From Pseudomonas aestuarii (GTDB lineage: Bacteria > Pseudomonadota > Gammaproteobacteria > Pseudomonadales > Pseudomonadaceae): a stretch of DNA of 64,000 nt. The stretch lies in NCBI RefSeq assembly GCF_027988105.1, contig NZ_JAQJZJ010000010.1, positions 1 to 64,000 of the forward strand, given 5' to 3'. A model generated the notes under the pieces. It was not told where the DNA came from. It saw only the letters and a list, made by a program, of their open reading frames with translations, and did no database searches. Shown here piece by piece: positions 1-9,943 of this stretch; position 1 is the first letter of the stretch, and every line of letters begins with the position of its first letter. The position numbers and the translations under genes were made by a program.

Positions 1-75
1 CGGAATATTGGCCAGCGACCCCTGGAAGCTGCCAACAGCGGTGCGGGTGGCGGCGACTATGACGACTTCTTGCAT
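1..75 (-). CDS. atoB: Acetyl-CoA acetyltransferase (thiolase), N-terminal 25 codons only
   Basis: Only the first 25 codons lie in the window; the gene runs off the left edge. The translated start carries VIVAATRTAVGSFQGSLA, the typical N-terminus of degradative/biosynthetic thiolases that interconvert two acetyl-CoA and acetoacetyl-CoA. It lies downstream of dhcB on the same strand, so it would process the acetoacetyl-CoA made by the CoA transferase. The order thiolase - CoA transferase B - A - divergent LysR - acetoacetyl-CoA synthetase matches, from memory, the P. aeruginosa dhcR-dhcAB-atoB locus. Which thiolase subclass it is cannot be told from 25 residues. Confidence 0.8.
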   Translation of the reverse strand, partial: MQEVVIVAATRTAVGSFQGSLANIP

Positions 76-174
76 GTTGAAACTCCTGCGAATTGCGGCG
101 AGGCCATTCGCGGCCTCGACAAGCGATGGGTATTGCGGCGCGCGCGGAACGCCGCCCGACTCATCCGACGAATG

Positions 175-223
175 AAAAAACCGCTGCGCAGGGCGCCATG
201 CGTGGTGGCAGCCGGCGCAGCGG
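175..223 (-). terminator. Terminator-like hairpin between dhcB and atoB
   Basis: Read on the minus strand, CCGCTGCGC (215-223) pairs with GCGCAGCGG (181-189), followed at once by six T residues (175-180). This is a good intrinsic terminator shape placed 9 bases after the dhcB stop codon and 100 bases before atoB. It may end the dhcAB transcript or partly reduce atoB expression. Activity is inferred from shape only. Confidence 0.6.
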
Positions 224-231
224 GGAGCAAC

Positions 232-888
232 TCAGAAGCTCATTTCGATGACATCGTCCGGCACGATCAACGGGCCTGCGGTCTTGCTGACGATCTCCTC
301 GATGCACACCCCCGGTGCGCGCTCACGCAGGATGAAATGGCCGTTGTCGATTTCCAGGTAGGCGAGGTCCGTGAGCACCTTGCGGATGCAGCCGCAGCCG
401 GTGAGCGGCAGGCTGCAATGCTTGAGCAGCTTGGACTCGCCGTCCTTGGAGGCGTGGGTCATGGTGACGATGATGTTGTCGGCACCGGCGACCAGGTCCA
501 TGGCACCGCCCATGCCCTTGATCAACTTGCCGGGAATCATCCAGGAGGCGATGTTGCCGTTGGCGTCTACCTCGAAGGCACCGAGCACTGTGAGGTCGAC
601 GTGGCCACCGCGGATCATCGCGAAAGATTCGGCCGAGGAGAAGATCGACGCCCCTTTACGTGCGGTCACCGTCTGCTTGCCGGCGTTGATCATGTCGGCG
701 TCCAGCTCGTCCTCGGTCGGGAACGCGCCCATGCCGAGCAGGCCGTTTTCCGATTGCAGCATCACGTCGATGCCGTCCGGCACATAGTTGGCCACCAGGG
801 TCGGAATGCCGATGCCCAGGTTGACGTAGTAACCATCTTTCAATTCGCGCGCCACACGCTGAGCCATCTGTTCGCGGGTAAGTGCCAT
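232..888 (-). CDS. dhcB: 3-oxoacid/dehydrocarnitine CoA-transferase, subunit B
   Basis: 218-residue beta subunit of a class I CoA transferase, which moves CoA from a donor thioester to a 3-oxoacid (acetoacetate; 3-dehydrocarnitine in the P. aeruginosa DhcAB system). The sequence shows the NLGIGIP motif near residues 23-29 and SENGLLG at 46-52, whose Glu47 is the expected catalytic residue forming the glutamyl-CoA thioester. The ATG at 888 was chosen because MALTREQMAQRVA is the usual family start; the frame stays open far upstream only as a shadow of dhcA. It follows dhcA by 26 bases in the same operon. The dhc assignment over scoB/atoA rests on gene order recalled from P. aeruginosa. Confidence 0.85.
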   Translation of the reverse strand: MALTREQMAQRVARELKDGYYVNLGIGIPTLVANYVPDGIDVMLQSENGLLGMGAFPTEDELDADMINAGKQTVTARKGASIFSSAESFAMIRGGHVDLTVLGAFEVDANGNIASWMIPGKLIKGMGGAMDLVAGADNIIVTMTHASKDGESKLLKHCSLPLTGCGCIRKVLTDLAYLEIDNGHFILRERAPGVCIEEIVSKTAGPLIVPDDVIEMSF

Positions 889-914
889 GGTGAAATCCTC
901 TGGTTGGAGTCTGA

Positions 915-1613
915 TCAGGCGCGCAGGGTGCGCTTCTCGATACGCTTCTCGAAACTGCCCTGGATGATGCGATCGACGTAGATACCCGGGGTGTGGATGT
1001 GGGCCGGATCGAGCTCGCCGGGTTCGACGATTTCCTCCACCTCGACCACGGTGATGCGCCCGGCGGTGGCCACCAACGGGTTGAAGTTCTGCGCGGTGTG
1101 GCGATAGATCACGTTGCCGAAGTGGTCGGCCTTCCAGCCTTTGACGATGGCGAAGTCGCCGGTGATGGCCGGTTCCAGGATGTAATGGCGGCCATTGAAT
1201 TCGCGTGCTTCCTTGCCTTCGGCGACCGGGGTGCCGTAGCCTGTAGCGGTGAAGAAGGCCGGAATGCCGGCACCACCGGCGCGCAGTTTCTCCGCCAGGG
1301 TGCCTTGCGGAGTGAGTTCGACCTCCAGTTCGCCATTGAGCAACTGCCGCTCGAACAGGGCATTCTCGCCGACGTAGGAGGCAATCATCTTGCGGATCTG
1401 CCGGTCTTCCAGCAGCACGCCGAGGCCGAAACCATCGACCCCGCAGTTGTTCGACACCACGGTCAGGCCGCGCACGCCGAGGCGGCGGATTTCGCCGATC
1501 AGGTTCTCCGGAATGCCGCACAGGCCAAAGCCGCCAGCCAGCACGGTCATGTTGTCAGTCAGGCCGGCCAGGGCCTCTGCGTAACTGCCTACCCGCTTGT
1601 CGAGTCCACTCAT
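915..1613 (-). CDS. dhcA: 3-oxoacid/dehydrocarnitine CoA-transferase, subunit A
   Basis: 232-residue alpha subunit of the same class I CoA transferase, expected to form a heteromer with the product of the next gene. The glycine-rich CoA-binding loop GGFGLCGIP lies at residues 27-35, and the length is normal for AtoD/ScoA/DhcA proteins. The ATG at 1613 is preceded by AAGAGG at a sensible distance, so the longer open frame to 1679 was not used. It is transcribed away from a LysR regulator across a 125-bp gap, the usual arrangement for LysR control. Substrate (acetoacetate versus dehydrocarnitine) cannot be decided from sequence; the dhc name is by synteny. Confidence 0.85.
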   Translation of the reverse strand: MSGLDKRVGSYAEALAGLTDNMTVLAGGFGLCGIPENLIGEIRRLGVRGLTVVSNNCGVDGFGLGVLLEDRQIRKMIASYVGENALFERQLLNGELEVELTPQGTLAEKLRAGGAGIPAFFTATGYGTPVAEGKEAREFNGRHYILEPAITGDFAIVKGWKADHFGNVIYRHTAQNFNPLVATAGRITVVEVEEIVEPGELDPAHIHTPGIYVDRIIQGSFEKRIEKRTLRA

Positions 1614-1700
1614 ATCGCTGCGCCTCTTGTCATTATCGGTTTGGCAGCCGTGCCGCCAGAAAGTAAGTGAGAGCTTCACTGCTGCGGACTGATTTGTTAA

Positions 1701-1736
1701 GTTTGTTTTTATAAGCCATTAATCAGAAAAACAAAC
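1701..1736. promoter_or_regulatory. Perfect inverted repeat in the dhcA/dhcR intergenic region
   Basis: GTTTGTTTTT at 1701-1710 is perfectly repeated inverted as AAAAACAAAC at 1727-1736, with a 16-bp AT-rich spacer. It ends 2 bases before the LysR start codon and lies about 90 bp upstream of dhcA. Its position suggests an operator for the LysR protein or a neighbouring regulator, possibly also affecting translation of the LysR gene. The role is inferred. Confidence 0.45.
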
Positions 1737-1738
1737 CA

Positions 1739-2668
1739 ATGACCGTCAAGCAATTGCGCGCCTTCCTCGCCGTGGCGCAGAGCCTGAGCTTCGTCCAGGC
1801 GTGCGCGCGCCTGCATCTGTCGCAGCCGGCGCTGAGCCTGGCGATCAAGAACCTGGAGCAATCCCTCGGCGGCCCGTTGCTGGTGCGGACCACACGCAGC
1901 GTCAGCCTGACCCCCGAAGGCGAACTGCTGCTGCCGATCGCCCGACGCCTGCTGGCCGATTGGGACAACACCGAGGAGTTGCTGCGCCAGCACTTCACCC
2001 TGCAACTGGGCAAGGTTGCCATCGCCGCCATGCCCTCCTTCGCCGGCAACCTGCTGCCGGTTGCGCTCAAGGCGTTTCGTACGCGGCATCCGAAGGTCAA
2101 TGTGGCGGTGCATGACGTCATCAACGAACAGGTGCTGGAGATGCTGCGCAACCGCCGGGTCGAACTGGGTATTGCCTTCGAGCCGGAATCCCTCGATGGC
2201 CTGGACTTTATCCCCTTCTATACCGACCGTTTTGTCGCGGTGGTACCCGCTGACTGCCCGCTGGCCGCGTGGCCCGAAGTGAGCTGGGCGGCGTTGCTGA
2301 AAGAGAGCTTTATCGCCTTGCAACGGCCGTCGGCGGTGCGCCTGCTGCTGGAGGAAAGCATCGCGGCCCAACATGGCAAACTGCAGGTGGCCTTCGAGAG
2401 CCACCAGCTGGTGACCGTCGGCCGCATGGTCGCCCAGGGCCTCGGCGTCAGCGCGGTGCCGAGCCTGTGCATCCAGCAGATGCAAGAGCTCGGTGCCCGT
2501 TGCATAGCCCTTTCCAACCCGCGGGTGGAACGCCGCGTCGGCCTGCTGCGCCTGGCCGAGCACGAGCTGTCGAGCGCGGCCCAGGCTCTGAGCGACGTGC
2601 TGCTGCACGTCACGGACTGGAACAGCCTGAATCTTGCGCCGGCCGGACCACCAGCAGACCAGAGCTGA
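1739..2668 (+). CDS. dhcR: LysR-type regulator, probable dhcAB regulator
   Basis: 309-residue LysR protein. An N-terminal winged helix-turn-helix (about residues 3-60, with SQPALSLAIKNLEQSLGGPL as recognition region) is followed by a periplasmic-binding-protein-like effector domain (about 90-295). It is divergent from dhcA, and the intergenic inverted repeat ends two bases before its ATG. I see no clear Shine-Dalgarno sequence upstream, only an A-rich run, so initiation may be weak or the start may differ. By synteny it corresponds to DhcR, which activates the dehydrocarnitine CoA-transferase genes. Its stop codon is the first base triplet of a dispersed repeat end. Confidence 0.8.
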   Translation: MTVKQLRAFLAVAQSLSFVQACARLHLSQPALSLAIKNLEQSLGGPLLVRTTRSVSLTPEGELLLPIARRLLADWDNTEELLRQHFTLQLGKVAIAAMPSFAGNLLPVALKAFRTRHPKVNVAVHDVINEQVLEMLRNRRVELGIAFEPESLDGLDFIPFYTDRFVAVVPADCPLAAWPEVSWAALLKESFIALQRPSAVRLLLEESIAAQHGKLQVAFESHQLVTVGRMVAQGLGVSAVPSLCIQQMQELGARCIALSNPRVERRVGLLRLAEHELSSAAQALSDVLLHVTDWNSLNLAPAGPPADQS

Positions 2669-2722
2669 GAGGTTGTGAAAAAACTCCCGCCTACTGCGAC
2701 CGCCTCCAAACGCCCGCTGGCA
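2666..2722 (+). repeat. Half copy of the TGAG..TTGTGAAAA palindromic element
   Basis: About 55 bases starting in the dhcR stop codon match the left half of the complete element at 60823-61005 (TGAGAGNTTGTGAAAAAACT, then GCCTACTGCG.CCGCCTCCAAACGCCCGCTG). The right half is missing, so it is a truncated copy. It supplies or overlaps the TGA of the regulator gene. Confidence 0.7.
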
Positions 2723-2819
2723 GGGCAACGTCCGCGACTGCGTGCCATTATGTAATGACACCTCATGCAGCCAGCCGTCGCCTGCGGCTGGCGATTATTC
2801 AGCGGCGCTGGGAGGACAG

Positions 2820-4775
<1,956 letters not shown>

Positions 4776-4910
4776 CCGTGTGATCGCAGGCCACCGCAAT
4801 GAGCCGGCCCATACGGGCCAGCAGCACAGAGGCAGGCGGCTCTTTGCAACTACTGCCAGTTAGCGGGTAGCGTAGGGCCAGGTTAACCGCAGTCCAGGGG
4901 AGTGCAGCCG

Positions 4911-5765
4911 ATGGTGCAGAGAAACGACTTCAACATCAGAACCATGACCCGCGCGGAAGTCGACCTGGCCATCGACTGGGCCGCGGCGGAAGGCTGGAAT
5001 CCGGGCGTGCATGATGCGGACTGCTTCTATGCGGCCGATCCCAATGGCTTCCTGATCGGCTTGCTCGGCGCCGAGCCGATTGCGGTCATTTCGGTGGTGA
5101 AGTACGGCAGCGGTTTTGGCTTTCTCGGTTGTTACATCGTCAAGCCGCAATACCGGGGCCAGGGCTACGGCATGCAAATCTGGAAGGCTGGTCTGGCCTA
5201 TCTGAGTGGCCGCGCCATTGGCCTGGACGGCGTGGTGGCGCAGCAGGGCAACTACATGAAATCGGGCTTCATCCTGAGCCATTGCAACGTCCGTTATCAG
5301 GGGGTCGGCGGTGGCGACTATCCAGCCGACCCACGCATTGTGCCTCTGCCCACCCTGCCCTTTGCCGACCTGCTCAGCTACGACCGAGCGTTGTTTGCCG
5401 AGAACCGTAGTGCGTTTTTACGCTGCTGGATCGACCAGCCCGAAAGCACCGCCCTCGGTATTGTCCAGGCGCAGCAGCTGGCGGGTTACGCGGTACTGCG
5501 CAGGTGCCGTGCTGGCTACAAGATAGGCCCCTTGTTTGCCGACAGTGCCGAGCTGGCGGAGCAGCTATTTCTGGCGCTGAAAGCCAGCGCCCCGGCAGGC
5601 GCGGCGATCTTTCTGGATACCCCGGCGGCGAATGCCGCGGCGATCGAGATGGCGCAGCGACATGGCATGACGGTATCGTTCGAGACCGCACGCATGTACC
5701 TGGGTGCCTGCCCGGAAATTCCCCTCGAGCGCGTGTTCGGCGTGACCAGTTTCGAACTCGGCTAA
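4911..5765 (+). CDS. GNAT-family N-acetyltransferase, two-domain type
   Basis: 284-residue protein. The N-terminal GNAT domain (about 8-130) shows the acetyl-CoA binding stretch YIVKPQYRGQGYGMQIW, the R/Q-x-x-G-x-G/A signature; the C-terminal half (about 160-280) resembles the second acetyltransferase-like domain of proteins related to eukaryotic-type YitH/LPXTG-free GNATs, with LGIVQAQQLAGYAVLRR and a late RHGM.VSFETARMYLG element. Substrate unknown. ATG 4911 is preferred over GTG 4902 because AGGGGAG is 8 bases upstream of it. It stands alone on the plus strand between the ligase and a cupin gene. Confidence 0.75.
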   Translation: MVQRNDFNIRTMTRAEVDLAIDWAAAEGWNPGVHDADCFYAADPNGFLIGLLGAEPIAVISVVKYGSGFGFLGCYIVKPQYRGQGYGMQIWKAGLAYLSGRAIGLDGVVAQQGNYMKSGFILSHCNVRYQGVGGGDYPADPRIVPLPTLPFADLLSYDRALFAENRSAFLRCWIDQPESTALGIVQAQQLAGYAVLRRCRAGYKIGPLFADSAELAEQLFLALKASAPAGAAIFLDTPAANAAAIEMAQRHGMTVSFETARMYLGACPEIPLERVFGVTSFELG

Positions 5766-5857
5766 TCGCACTGAGCGCAGCCGCGCCCCATGTGCAGAAA
5801 CCCGACCACCGCGCAACACAGACAATACCCAGGACTTCACCCACAAGGAGCACCACC

Positions 5858-6178
5858 ATGGCTGGACTCTACCCCGACAAGATCAAGACCCTGCCGCTGT
5901 TCGACGGTCGCTTCGATGCCTACAAGCTCGAAGCCAGCAACAGCGACGTATTGTTCGCCTCCTACCCGGCGGGCACCTCGATCCCGGCCCATAGCCATGA
6001 CACCGAAAACTACGGGGTAATCACCCGTGGTGCGTTACAGCTGACCATCGACGGACAGACCACCACCTACAGGACTGGCGACTGGTATCAGGTGCCTGCT
6101 GGCGTACTGCACGCCGCCGAATTTGCCGAGGAAACCGACGAAATCGAGTTCTGGTTCAAGCCCGGTGCTCAGCCCTGA
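5858..6178 (+). CDS. Small single-domain cupin protein
   Basis: 106-residue beta-barrel cupin. The first metal-binding motif is visible as IPAHSHDTENYGVITRG (about 46-62) and the second as GDWYQVPAGVLHAAEF (about 74-89), giving the usual His/His/Glu/His set. AAGGAG lies 8 bases before the ATG. It follows the acetyltransferase by 92 bp on the same strand and may share its transcript. No enzymatic role can be assigned: such small cupins include dioxygenase-like, isomerase and ligand-sensing proteins. Confidence 0.75.
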   Translation: MAGLYPDKIKTLPLFDGRFDAYKLEASNSDVLFASYPAGTSIPAHSHDTENYGVITRGALQLTIDGQTTTYRTGDWYQVPAGVLHAAEFAEETDEIEFWFKPGAQP

Positions 6179-6272
6179 ACAAAGGCCAGATCCCCCATGC
6201 AAGGGACTGCCGCTGAGCACAGCCCTCCATGCAGCGGAGCTCGCGCACCACTGCAGTTGAGCGCCGTCGCAC

Positions 6273-7481
6273 TCAGGTGCCCATGCGGCCCGGATCTTCC
6301 GGTTCCTCATCCGCGGCGATGTCTTCCAGGGTCAACTCCATGCCCCAGCTAGGCGCTGCGGCCGGTTCCGGCCCCTTGACCTGGGTATCGGAGGCGGCAG
6401 CCGCCGTCTGATTCGCCGGGTTCTCCCGGTGCAGCTTGAGCTTGAGGCGCACGTTGTTCGCCGAGTCGGCATTCTTCACCGCCTCCTCTTCGCTGATGGC
6501 GCCTTCATGGACCAGGTCGATCAGCGCCATGTCGAAGGTCTGCATGCCCAGGTTCTTCGACTTTTCCATGATTTCCTTGATCTCGGAAAACTCGTTGCGC
6601 TTGATCAGGTCACGGATGGTTGGCGTGCCCAGCAGCACCTCCACCGCGGCGCGGCGCTTGCCGTCGCTGGTCTTGACCAGGCGCTGGGACACGAAGGCCT
6701 TGAGGTTGTTGCCCAGGTCGTTGAGCAACTGCGGGCGGCGCTCCTCCGGGAAGAAGTTGATGATGCGATCCAGCGCCTGGTTGGCGTTGTTGGCGTGCAG
6801 GGTGGAGATCGCCAGGTGGCCGGTGTCGGCAAAGGCCAGGGCGTGCTCCATGGTCTCGCGGTCGCGGATCTCGCCGATCAGGATCACATCCGGCGCCTGG
6901 CGCAGGGTGTTCTTCAGCGCCGCGTGAAAACTGCGGGTGTCGACCCCTACTTCACGCTGGTTGATGATGGATTTTTTGTGCCGATGGACATACTCCACCG
7001 GGTCTTCGATGGTGATGATATGGCCACCGGCATTGCGGTTGCGGTAGTCGATCAGCGCCGCCAAGGAGGTCGACTTTCCCGACCCGGTGCCGCCGACGAA
7101 CAGCACCAGGCCGCGCTTCTCCATCACCGTACCGAGCAACACCTCGGGCAGCTTCAAGTCTTCGAACTTGGGAATATCCAGCTTGATGTTGCGCGCGACT
7201 ATGGACACCTCGTTGCGCTGCTTGAAGATGTTGATGCGAAAGCGCCCCACACCCGCCAGGGAAATCGCCAGGTTCATCTCCAGCTCGCGCTCGAATTCCT
7301 CACGCTGGGCGACATCCATCACCGACTCGGCGATGGTGGCCACCTCGCCGGCCTTCAAGGCTTCCTGACTGAGCGCCTTGAGCACGCCGTTGAACTTGGC
7401 GCATGGCGGCGCGCCGGTAGACAGATAGAGGTCGGAACCGTCCTGGCTGGCCAGGACTTTCAGCATTGAGTGGATATCCAT
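6273..7481 (-). CDS. PilT/PilU-family type IV pilus retraction ATPase, stand-alone paralogue
   Basis: 402-residue hexameric secretion ATPase. Walker A is GGTGSGKS (130-137), the Asp box IITIEDPVEY (about 155-164), Walker B ILIGEIRD (about 200-207) and the His box HLAISTLHANN (about 222-232). The C-terminus carries an acidic extension rich in A, E and D. Pseudomonads usually carry pilT and pilU side by side elsewhere; this copy is alone and closer to PilU in length and tail, so it is best read as a third PilT/PilU-like ATPase. It would power pilus retraction at the cytoplasmic face; whether it works with the main pili cannot be told. Confidence 0.85.
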   Translation of the reverse strand: MDIHSMLKVLASQDGSDLYLSTGAPPCAKFNGVLKALSQEALKAGEVATIAESVMDVAQREEFERELEMNLAISLAGVGRFRINIFKQRNEVSIVARNIKLDIPKFEDLKLPEVLLGTVMEKRGLVLFVGGTGSGKSTSLAALIDYRNRNAGGHIITIEDPVEYVHRHKKSIINQREVGVDTRSFHAALKNTLRQAPDVILIGEIRDRETMEHALAFADTGHLAISTLHANNANQALDRIINFFPEERRPQLLNDLGNNLKAFVSQRLVKTSDGKRRAAVEVLLGTPTIRDLIKRNEFSEIKEIMEKSKNLGMQTFDMALIDLVHEGAISEEEAVKNADSANNVRLKLKLHRENPANQTAAAASDTQVKGPEPAAAPSWGMELTLEDIAADEEPEDPGRMGT

Positions 7482-7628
7482 GAGCAGCGTTTCCGTCGAT
7501 TGGATTTAATACAGTAGGCCAGGATTCGCCCGTGCCTCGGAGAATCCGGCAAACCTGAAAGTGACGTCATTCTGATGGCGCAGCAAACACTGGCACAATA
7601 CGCGCCCGGTAGAAATGAGGAACTCGTC

Positions 7629-7907
7629 ATGGCAAAAGCAATGGCCCGCCATATTCTGGTGAAAACAGAAGCAGAAGCCGCGGCACTGAAGAAGCGCATC
7701 GCCGCCGGCGAGGCCTTCGACCTGCTCGCACGGCAGCATTCCACCTGCCCGTCCGGCAAACGCGGCGGCGATCTCGGCGAAGTACGTCCCGGGCAGATGG
7801 TCCGGGCGATCGATCAGGTCATCTTCAAGAAACCCCTGCGTGAGTTGCACGGCCCGGTGAAGAGCCAGTTTGGCTATCACCTGGTGCAGGTGTTCTACCG
7901 CGACTGA
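7629..7907 (+). CDS. ppiC: PpiC-type parvulin peptidyl-prolyl isomerase
   Basis: 92-residue single-domain parvulin catalysing cis-trans isomerisation of X-Pro bonds. ARHILVKTEAEA at the N-terminus, the substrate-loop region STCPSGKRGGDLGEVRPGQMV and the ending FGYHLVQVFYRD are the full parvulin fold, with no signal peptide, so it should be cytoplasmic. ATG 7629 has GAGGAA 8 bases upstream; the in-frame start at 7575 was not used. Divergent from the PilT/U-like gene. Confidence 0.88.
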   Translation: MAKAMARHILVKTEAEAAALKKRIAAGEAFDLLARQHSTCPSGKRGGDLGEVRPGQMVRAIDQVIFKKPLRELHGPVKSQFGYHLVQVFYRD

Positions 7908-8022
7908 GCGCAAATCACTCGGCAAAGCCGTCCATCTGTCCTCCCGACTGCCTTGCCGGGCCAGAAAGCTGTACAATCTTGCCCCTTTCGCGCTCCCGCG
8001 CTCGCTTTCTGGACAACGATTC

Positions 8023-9609
8023 GTGATCTCCACCGCCAATATCACCATGCAATTCGGGGCAAAACCCCTGTTCGAGAACGTTTCCGTCAAGTTTGGCGGC
8101 GGCAACCGTTACGGCCTGATCGGGGCGAACGGCTGCGGCAAGTCGACCTTCATGAAAATTCTCGGCAACGACCTGGAACCGAGCGGCGGTCAGGTGATGC
8201 TGGAGCCGAACGTGCGCCTGGGCAAGCTGCGCCAGGATCAGTTCGCCTACGAAGAATTCAGCGTGATCGATACCGTGATCATGGGCCATGAAGAGTTGTG
8301 GAAGGTCAAAGCCGAGCGTGACCGCATCTACTCGCTGCCAGAAATGAGCGAAGACGACGGCATGGCCGTGGCCGAACTGGAAACCGAGTTCGCCGAGATG
8401 GACGGTTACACCGCCGAATCCCGCGCCGGCGAACTGCTGATGGGCCTGGGCATTCCGCTGGCTCAGCATTTCGGCCCGATGAGCGAAGTCGCCCCAGGCT
8501 GGAAACTGCGTGTACTGCTGGCTCAGGCGCTGTTCTCGGATCCGGAAGTGTTGCTGCTCGACGAGCCGACCAACCACCTGGACATCAACACCATCCGCTG
8601 GCTGGAAAACATCCTGACCCAGCGCAATAGCACTATGATCATCATTTCCCACGACCGCCACTTCCTCAACAGTGTGTGCACCCACATGGCGGATCTGGAT
8701 TACTGCGAACTGCGCCTGTTCCCGGGTAACTACGACGAGTACATGACCGCCTCGACCCAGTCGCGCGAACAACTGCTGTCGGACAACGCCAAGAAGAAGG
8801 CCCAGATCAACGAGCTGCAATCCTTCGTCAGCCGCTTCTCGGCTAACGCCTCGAAAGCCAAGCAGGCCACCTCGCGCGCCAAGCAGATCGACAAGATCCA
8901 GCTGGCCGAGGTCAAGCCGTCCAGCCGGATCAGCCCGTTCATTCGCTTCGAGCAGAACAAGAAGCTGCACCGCCAGGCCGTGATCGTCGACAGCATGGCC
9001 AAGGGCTTCGACGGCAAGCCGCTGTTCAATAACTTCAGCTTCACCGTCGAAGCCGGCGAGCGCGTGGCCATCATCGGCCCCAACGGCATCGGCAAGACCA
9101 CCCTGCTGCGCACCCTGGTCGGCGAGCTGTACCCGGATGCCGGTACCGTCAAATGGACCGAAAGCGCCGAGCTGGGCTACTACGCCCAGGATCACGCCTC
9201 CGACTTCGAAGACGAGAGCAACCTGTTCGACTGGATGGGCCGCTGGACCCAGGGCGGCGAGCAACTGGTGCGTGGCACCCTCGGCCGCATGCTGTTCTCC
9301 AACGACGAGATCCTCAAGTCGGTGAAGGTGATTTCCGGTGGCGAACAGGGCCGCATGCTGTTCGGCAAGCTGATCCTGCAAAAGCCCAACGTGCTGATCA
9401 TGGACGAACCGACCAACCACCTCGACATGGAATCCATCGAGGCGCTCAACCTGGCGCTGGAAAACTACCCGGGCACGCTGGTCTTCGTCAGCCACGACCG
9501 TGAGTTCGTCGGCTCCCTGGCCACGCGCATCATCGAACTCTCCGCCAGCGGCGTCACCGACTTCAGCGGCACCTACGACGACTACCTGCGCAGCCAGGGC
9601 CTGATCTGA
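8023..9609 (+). CDS. ybiT: ABC-F family ATP-binding protein (YbiT-like)
   Basis: 528-residue protein with two ABC ATPase domains and no membrane segments, i.e. an ABC-F ribosome-associated translation factor. Walker A motifs GANGCGKST (about 36-44) and GPNGIGKTT (about 352-360), Walker B/DEPTNHLD twice, and a charged P-site linker between them (about 240-310). The first signature is degenerate (VAPGWKLRVLLAQAL), the second is ISGGEQGRMLF. The GTG at 8023 gives MISTANITMQFG, the normal YbiT start; the open frame to 7870 has no family similarity. Downstream is a gap without genes. Confidence 0.88.
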   Translation: MISTANITMQFGAKPLFENVSVKFGGGNRYGLIGANGCGKSTFMKILGNDLEPSGGQVMLEPNVRLGKLRQDQFAYEEFSVIDTVIMGHEELWKVKAERDRIYSLPEMSEDDGMAVAELETEFAEMDGYTAESRAGELLMGLGIPLAQHFGPMSEVAPGWKLRVLLAQALFSDPEVLLLDEPTNHLDINTIRWLENILTQRNSTMIIISHDRHFLNSVCTHMADLDYCELRLFPGNYDEYMTASTQSREQLLSDNAKKKAQINELQSFVSRFSANASKAKQATSRAKQIDKIQLAEVKPSSRISPFIRFEQNKKLHRQAVIVDSMAKGFDGKPLFNNFSFTVEAGERVAIIGPNGIGKTTLLRTLVGELYPDAGTVKWTESAELGYYAQDHASDFEDESNLFDWMGRWTQGGEQLVRGTLGRMLFSNDEILKSVKVISGGEQGRMLFGKLILQKPNVLIMDEPTNHLDMESIEALNLALENYPGTLVFVSHDREFVGSLATRIIELSASGVTDFSGTYDDYLRSQGLI

Positions 9610-9896
9610 TTCAGGCAGGCTGAACCCTGGCAAGGTGGGACCAGCACGTGAATTGCTTCGGCCCCACCAACCCCCACCGCGCCCCGCTCCGCCTGCCAGG
9701 CCCCTGCCATCACGCCGGCATAAGCACGGCTGACAATCCGTTGAACAACGCTAGTGCGTGACGGCTAACCCCAGGCCTGAATTTCTCCTCAAGCTTCCTG
9801 CGCAGTCACCCGCACACTCGTGCCACCTCCCCGTCGACCTCCAAGTCTTCCAGCTGACAACCCGCCAACCGAGCGGCGCCAGTCACGCCCCCCAAC
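9610..9896. other. Intergenic gap without recognised features
   Basis: Between the ABC-F gene and the gdhB terminator I see no convincing gene, RNA or repeat. Confidence 0.5.
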
Positions 9897-9922
9897 TAAA
9901 AAGCCCCGCACTAGGCGGGGCT
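9897..9922 (-). terminator. Intrinsic terminator of gdhB
   Basis: On the minus strand AGCCCCGC - CTAGT loop - GCGGGGCT is followed by TTTTTA, a perfect 8-bp GC-rich stem with a short T run, about 20 bases after the gdhB stop codon. Confidence 0.85.
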
Positions 9923-9943
9923 CTGGTTCAGCTCAGGTGAAGC

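Noticed and set aside
4810..4840. GGCCCATACGGGCC hairpin after the acetoacetyl-CoA synthetase gene
   Set aside because: Stem is short and no T run follows on either strand, so I did not call it a terminator.
7915..9633. 572-codon open frame opposite the ABC-F gene
   Set aside because: Shadow of a highly conserved gene; composition is H/D/V/A-rich as expected for an antisense frame.
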